8,514 nucleotides of DNA, taken from WVXP01 sp964348095. GTDB taxonomy: Bacteria > Desulfobacterota > BSN033 > WVXP01. How positions within the stretch are numbered: position 1 is the first letter of the stretch; every line of letters begins with the position of its first letter. The translations under genes were made by a program, and so were the position numbers. Below the pieces are notes generated by a model that saw only the letters and a list, made by a program, of their open reading frames with translations, made no database searches and had not been told where the DNA came from. The stretch is taken from NCBI GenBank assembly GCA_964348095.1, contig CAYGBK010000126.1:1-8514 (forward strand), given 5' to 3'. Positions 6,770 to 8,514 of this stretch are shown piece by piece.

Positions 6770-6821
6770 AAGGTTTGGGCAAGTCCCTCGGGGGGGATGA
6801 GGTGGGCGCTGTGGCGCTCTC

Positions 6822-7373
6822 TTATCTCAATCTGAACGTGGTTACACAGGTCTTGCTGTGGTCGAAAGTCTCGATCATCCCCCTGGCTTTTCGATTCGAC
6901 GCCTGGATGGTCAAATCGATTCTACGGTCCCGTGGCAGCCACAGCTCAAAAAAACCATTCCGCAAGGTGGCAATAGTCTCATCAACCAGGACTTTTCCAT
7001 CTTGGTCAACAGCTCTCACATAGAACTCCTTTTCGGCCAATTCCCCCTGACAGGAGGACATATAGTGAACCCTTCACTTATGTGTCGCCGTAATGTAGGG
7101 GGCCACAGCCACCACCATGCTATTCCCTGGAAGGGCCACTCTTCTCACTTTTCCGTCCGGGAATTCGAATACGACCTCTCGGGGAGTGACGTGGCTCTTG
7201 ATCTCACTTCTGGACCACTTCCACTCGTTGGCGATTGCCATGGCTTGAAAGGCATCAGCATCATTCAATCTCGCCTCATCTGATGTCGGACCGGCCTGAG
7301 GGCTACCCAGGGGAGAGAGTAAGCTCGCCATGACAAGAAAGACAACAACAACGGATAGCAATGAATACCTCAC
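6822..7373 (-). CDS. cueP: CueP-family periplasmic copper-binding protein with in-frame UGA read as selenocysteine
   Basis: CueP proteins bind copper in the periplasm. The Salmonella protein supplies Cu to SodCII and is linked to Cu(II) reduction, using three conserved cysteines. Here one frame of 183 codons is interrupted only by TGA at 7076-7074 (codon 100). Upstream of it are a signal peptide (hydrophobic about 4-22), then EVVFEF and VAVAPYITATHK. Downstream are SSCQGEL, GKVLVDE, FELWLPRD and TCVTTFRLR, all CueP C-terminal blocks. The TGA replaces the first conserved Cys: spacing to Cys108 is 8 and from there to Cys176 is 68, as in Salmonella Cys96/104/172 (from memory). A bSECIS-like hairpin follows the TGA. 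The start is the GTG at 7373, 6 nt after GGAGGAGG; the longer frame from the GTG at 7436 lacks a ribosome site and would spoil the signal peptide. The alternative reading is a pseudogene made by one nonsense change. Confidence 0.88.
7040..7061 (-). promoter_or_regulatory. Candidate bacterial SECIS element of cueP
   Basis: On the minus-strand mRNA, CCUCCU (7057-7052) pairs with AGGGGG (7048-7043), including one U-G pair, and U58-A42 extends the helix. G59 is bulged, then U60-A41 and A61-U40. The apical loop is GUC (or UGUCA if the last U-A pair opens), and starts 22 nt after the UGA. Known bacterial SECIS elements lie within the coding sequence directly 3' of UGA, carry a conserved G early in a small apical loop (GU in E. 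coli fdhF) and hold it roughly 16-37 nt from the UGA. Confidence 0.65.
7064..7078 (-). other. 6-bp hairpin that includes the UGA codon
   Basis: On the mRNA AGUGAA (7078-7073) and UUCACU (7069-7064) can pair around GGG. The UGA at 7076-7074 is inside the 5' arm. It would be melted by the ribosome at the UGA, but could affect pausing or exclude the SECIS fold upstream of translation. May be chance. Confidence 0.35.
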
Positions 7374-7379
7374 TTGTTT

Positions 7380-7387
7380 CCTCCTCC
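7380..7387 (-). promoter_or_regulatory. Shine-Dalgarno site that sets the GTG start of cueP
   Basis: GGAGGAGG on the minus strand, 6 nt before the GTG at 7373. It is the only strong site near the 5' end of the frame. Confidence 0.85.
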
Positions 7388-7402
7388 GTCTAGATTCACT
7401 GT

Positions 7403-7424
7403 CCCACGGTGTAGATATCGTGGG
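7403..7424 (-). other. Perfect 6-bp stem-loop in the cueP leader
   Basis: CCCACG (7403-7408) and CGTGGG (7419-7424) pair around a 10-nt loop, between the predicted transcription start (about 7454) and the Shine-Dalgarno site. It could be an operator half-site pair or a leader hairpin; it does not match the CueR box pattern that I know. Confidence 0.3.
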
Positions 7425-7460
7425 GAAAGAAAGCACAAGCAGGTGCTCTCTACTCAGAAG

Positions 7461-7490
7461 AATATAGAGTCAGAGCCGACCCTGTGTCAA
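7461..7490 (-). promoter_or_regulatory. cueP promoter
   Basis: Minus strand: perfect TTGACA (7490-7485), 18-nt spacer, TATATT (7466-7461, 5 of 6). Transcription would begin near 7454, about 80 nt before the GTG start. The match is strong; the spacer is not the 19-20 nt typical of MerR-type (CueR) control. Confidence 0.6.
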
Positions 7491-7531
7491 GGGAGCCAGT
7501 GACCAGCACAGGACGGCACGACCGCTTCTCC

Positions 7532-7561
7532 TTGACACACAATCCCGCTTTTCTCTATACT
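7532..7561 (+). promoter_or_regulatory. Promoter of the QueG-like gene, divergent from cueP
   Basis: Plus strand: perfect TTGACA (7532-7537), 18-nt spacer, TATACT (7556-7561, 5 of 6). Transcription would begin near 7568, about 42 nt before the ATG at 7610. Its -35 region CTTGACACA (7531-7539) is repeated inverted at 7483-7491 in the cueP promoter. Confidence 0.6.
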
Positions 7562-7609
7562 CACCCCATCAGAAAAGGAGCTCTTATCACGCAAGAAAGG
7601 GGTGGCAGC

Positions 7610-8404
7610 ATGAAGGAAAAGGATTTAACAGCTCAGGTGAGCAACGAACTTTACCGATTGGGGGCTGATCTTGCGGGGGTCGTCTCCTTTGAGAAAATGC
7701 AGCCCTACGGCGGGACGTCGAATCATGTCAAAGAAATATTGCCCGAAGCGCGTAGCGTGCTGGTATTTGGAGTCCGGATGATTGACGCCACGCTCGCCCC
7801 TGCCAGGAAGAACATCCGTGTGCCCCAATATAGCACCAAGTGTCTCTATGGGGAGCTGGATCGGATTTCTTTTGGGATTTCCCGTTATCTCGATGACTTG
7901 GGTTATCAGGTCATGCCCTACTCTCCCTATCTACCCGTTGAAATGGTGAAGGAAACGATGGGACTGGCCGGTGACATTTCACATCGTCATACAGCGTATG
8001 AAGCCGGACTGGGGACCATTGGAAAGAGCAGACTGCTCCTGACTGAACGGTTTGGACCCCGGATTCGATTTCTCTCCATCGTCACGGATGCCCCTCTCAA
8101 ACCTGGGAAGCGAATGGAAAAAGACTACTGCAAGAACTGTGACCTGTGCATCAAGGCCTGTCCTGTGGATGCCATCGGCACCGATGGAACAGTCGATGCC
8201 GTGAAGTGTGCCAAGGAAATCTTGAAACATGGACTCCCAGGGATCGTTAAGTTCGTCAAGGGATGGGTGAGGGCTTCCGATGATGAAAAACAGGAAATGA
8301 CGAAGGACCCGGCATTCTGGGAGATATGGCAGAGCCTAACCTCAGGGATATTCTATTACTGTTTTGAGTGTCTGAACGCCTGTCCAGTCGGAAAGAGGAG
8401 TTAG
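7610..8404 (+). CDS. QueG-like (COG1600-type) protein with two [4Fe-4S] cluster sites
   Basis: The 264-residue protein resembles the core of epoxyqueuosine reductase QueG. It has HTAYEAGLGTIGKSRLLLTE (127-146), FGPRIRFLSIVTDAPL (148-163) and a ferredoxin-like first site, Cys174, Cys177, Cys180 and Cys184 in YCKNCDLCIKACP. The second site is Cys200 with CFECLNACP (Cys251, Cys254, Cys258). QueG is about 380 residues and uses cobalamin; this protein ends right after the second CP motif, so it belongs to the short homologues of unproven function and should not be called QueG. It has no signal peptide, so it is cytoplasmic. The start at 7610 is chosen because GGGGTGG lies just upstream and the family alignment begins there; the frame extends back to 7484, but that part contains the promoter. 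It faces away from cueP. An electron-transfer or reductase role is the likely reading. Confidence 0.85.
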   Translation: MKEKDLTAQVSNELYRLGADLAGVVSFEKMQPYGGTSNHVKEILPEARSVLVFGVRMIDATLAPARKNIRVPQYSTKCLYGELDRISFGISRYLDDLGYQVMPYSPYLPVEMVKETMGLAGDISHRHTAYEAGLGTIGKSRLLLTERFGPRIRFLSIVTDAPLKPGKRMEKDYCKNCDLCIKACPVDAIGTDGTVDAVKCAKEILKHGLPGIVKFVKGWVRASDDEKQEMTKDPAFWEIWQSLTSGIFYYCFECLNACPVGKRS

Positions 8405-8514
8405 GGGCGATGGGGAGGATCGGTGCGAGATCCATTACATTCCGGGGACCGTAGTCCCTCTGCGACATGATCGAAATAAGAAATCCCATACCCTACCTTT
8501 GCGTACCCTTTAAG
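8405..8514. other. 3' flank of the QueG-like gene with two small hairpins
   Basis: Two short perfect stems are seen: GGATC/GATCC (8417-8421, 8429-8433) and GGGAC/GTCCC (8445-8449, 8454-8458). Neither is followed by a T-run, so termination is not established. No gene is supported before the window ends. Confidence 0.25.

Larger units (their letters stand above)
6479..6821 (-). other. Intergenic region between cueP and ugpB
   Basis: No gene is supported in these 343 bases. The region contains the candidate ugpB promoter (6624-6653), a leader of about 140 nt with a CCGGGG/CCCCGG stem (6527-6532 with 6558-6563) enclosing TAAG/CTTA (6534-6537 with 6541-6544), and a bulged inverted repeat of 9 bp (6727-6736 with 6761-6769) nearer cueP. 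A direct repeat GGCGCT lies at 6805-6810 and 6813-6818. No clear terminator for cueP was found; a GCCGG/CCGGC hairpin (about 6684-6700) is followed only distantly by a T-run at 6655-6660. Confidence 0.4.

Noticed and set aside
6822..7436. Two independent genes, a 120-codon ORF (7074-7436) and a 79-codon ORF (6822-7061)
   Set aside because: They share one frame, are separated by a single TGA and four sense codons, and together make one complete CueP. Frameshift is excluded because no frame change is needed.
7374..7436. Longer cueP start at the GTG at 7436
   Set aside because: No ribosome site, a charged 21-residue extension before the signal peptide, and the GTG at 7373 has an ideal GGAGGAGG at 6 nt.
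7484..7609. QueG-like protein starting at 7484
   Set aside because: The extension of 42 residues covers the -35 and -10 elements and resembles no family sequence; the ATG at 7610 has a ribosome site.
8467..8514. Start of a further plus-strand gene (ATG at 8467, open to the window end)
   Set aside because: Only 16 codons are visible, there is no Shine-Dalgarno site, and the residues match no known protein start.

Overview
The window looks like chromosomal DNA of roughly balanced GC from an anaerobic, selenocysteine-using bacterium, most likely of the Desulfobacterota/deltaproteobacterial kind. This placement is an inference. It rests on an MBL-fold protein with a rubredoxin-like zinc ribbon, a di-[4Fe-4S] QueG-like protein and an in-frame UGA that reads best as selenocysteine. 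No rRNA, tRNA, CRISPR, insertion sequence or prophage gene was seen. Most genes lie on the minus strand; only the last one is on the plus strand.

Layout from left to right. (1) 141-2016, minus strand: a candidate promoter, a possible 46-residue acidic ORF, a small two-TM protein with a C-terminal zinc ribbon, and asnA (ammonia-dependent asparagine synthetase). (2) 2168-2884, minus strand: a stand-alone two-domain protein, zinc ribbon plus metallo-beta-lactamase fold, with a degenerate metal site. (3) 3207-6478, minus strand: a Ugp-type ABC importer in the order ugpB (binding protein), ugpA and ugpE (permeases). The ATPase UgpC is absent. A 17-bp-stem inverted repeat sits between ugpB and ugpA. 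(4) 6822-7373, minus strand: a full-length CueP-family periplasmic copper protein interrupted by one in-frame TGA. (5) 7610-8404, plus strand: a QueG-like protein with two [4Fe-4S] sites, divergent from cueP.

The main discovery is the cueP gene. Automatic calling would split it into a 'truncated' 120-codon ORF and a 79-codon ORF. Both halves are in the same frame, and the TGA falls exactly where CueP has its first conserved cysteine. With the TGA read as Sec, the spacing Sec100-Cys108-Cys176 (8 and 68 residues) equals the Cys96-Cys104-Cys172 spacing I recall for Salmonella CueP. A stem-loop with a GU-containing apical loop begins 14 nt after the UGA and presents its loop 22 nt after it, as expected of a bacterial SECIS. 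I know of no described selenocysteine-containing CueP.

Functionally, the region combines import of a glycerophosphate-type solute, periplasmic copper/redox handling and an Fe-S protein driven from the opposite side of one intergenic region by a near-mirror-image promoter. Whether these are linked physiologically cannot be told from the sequence.
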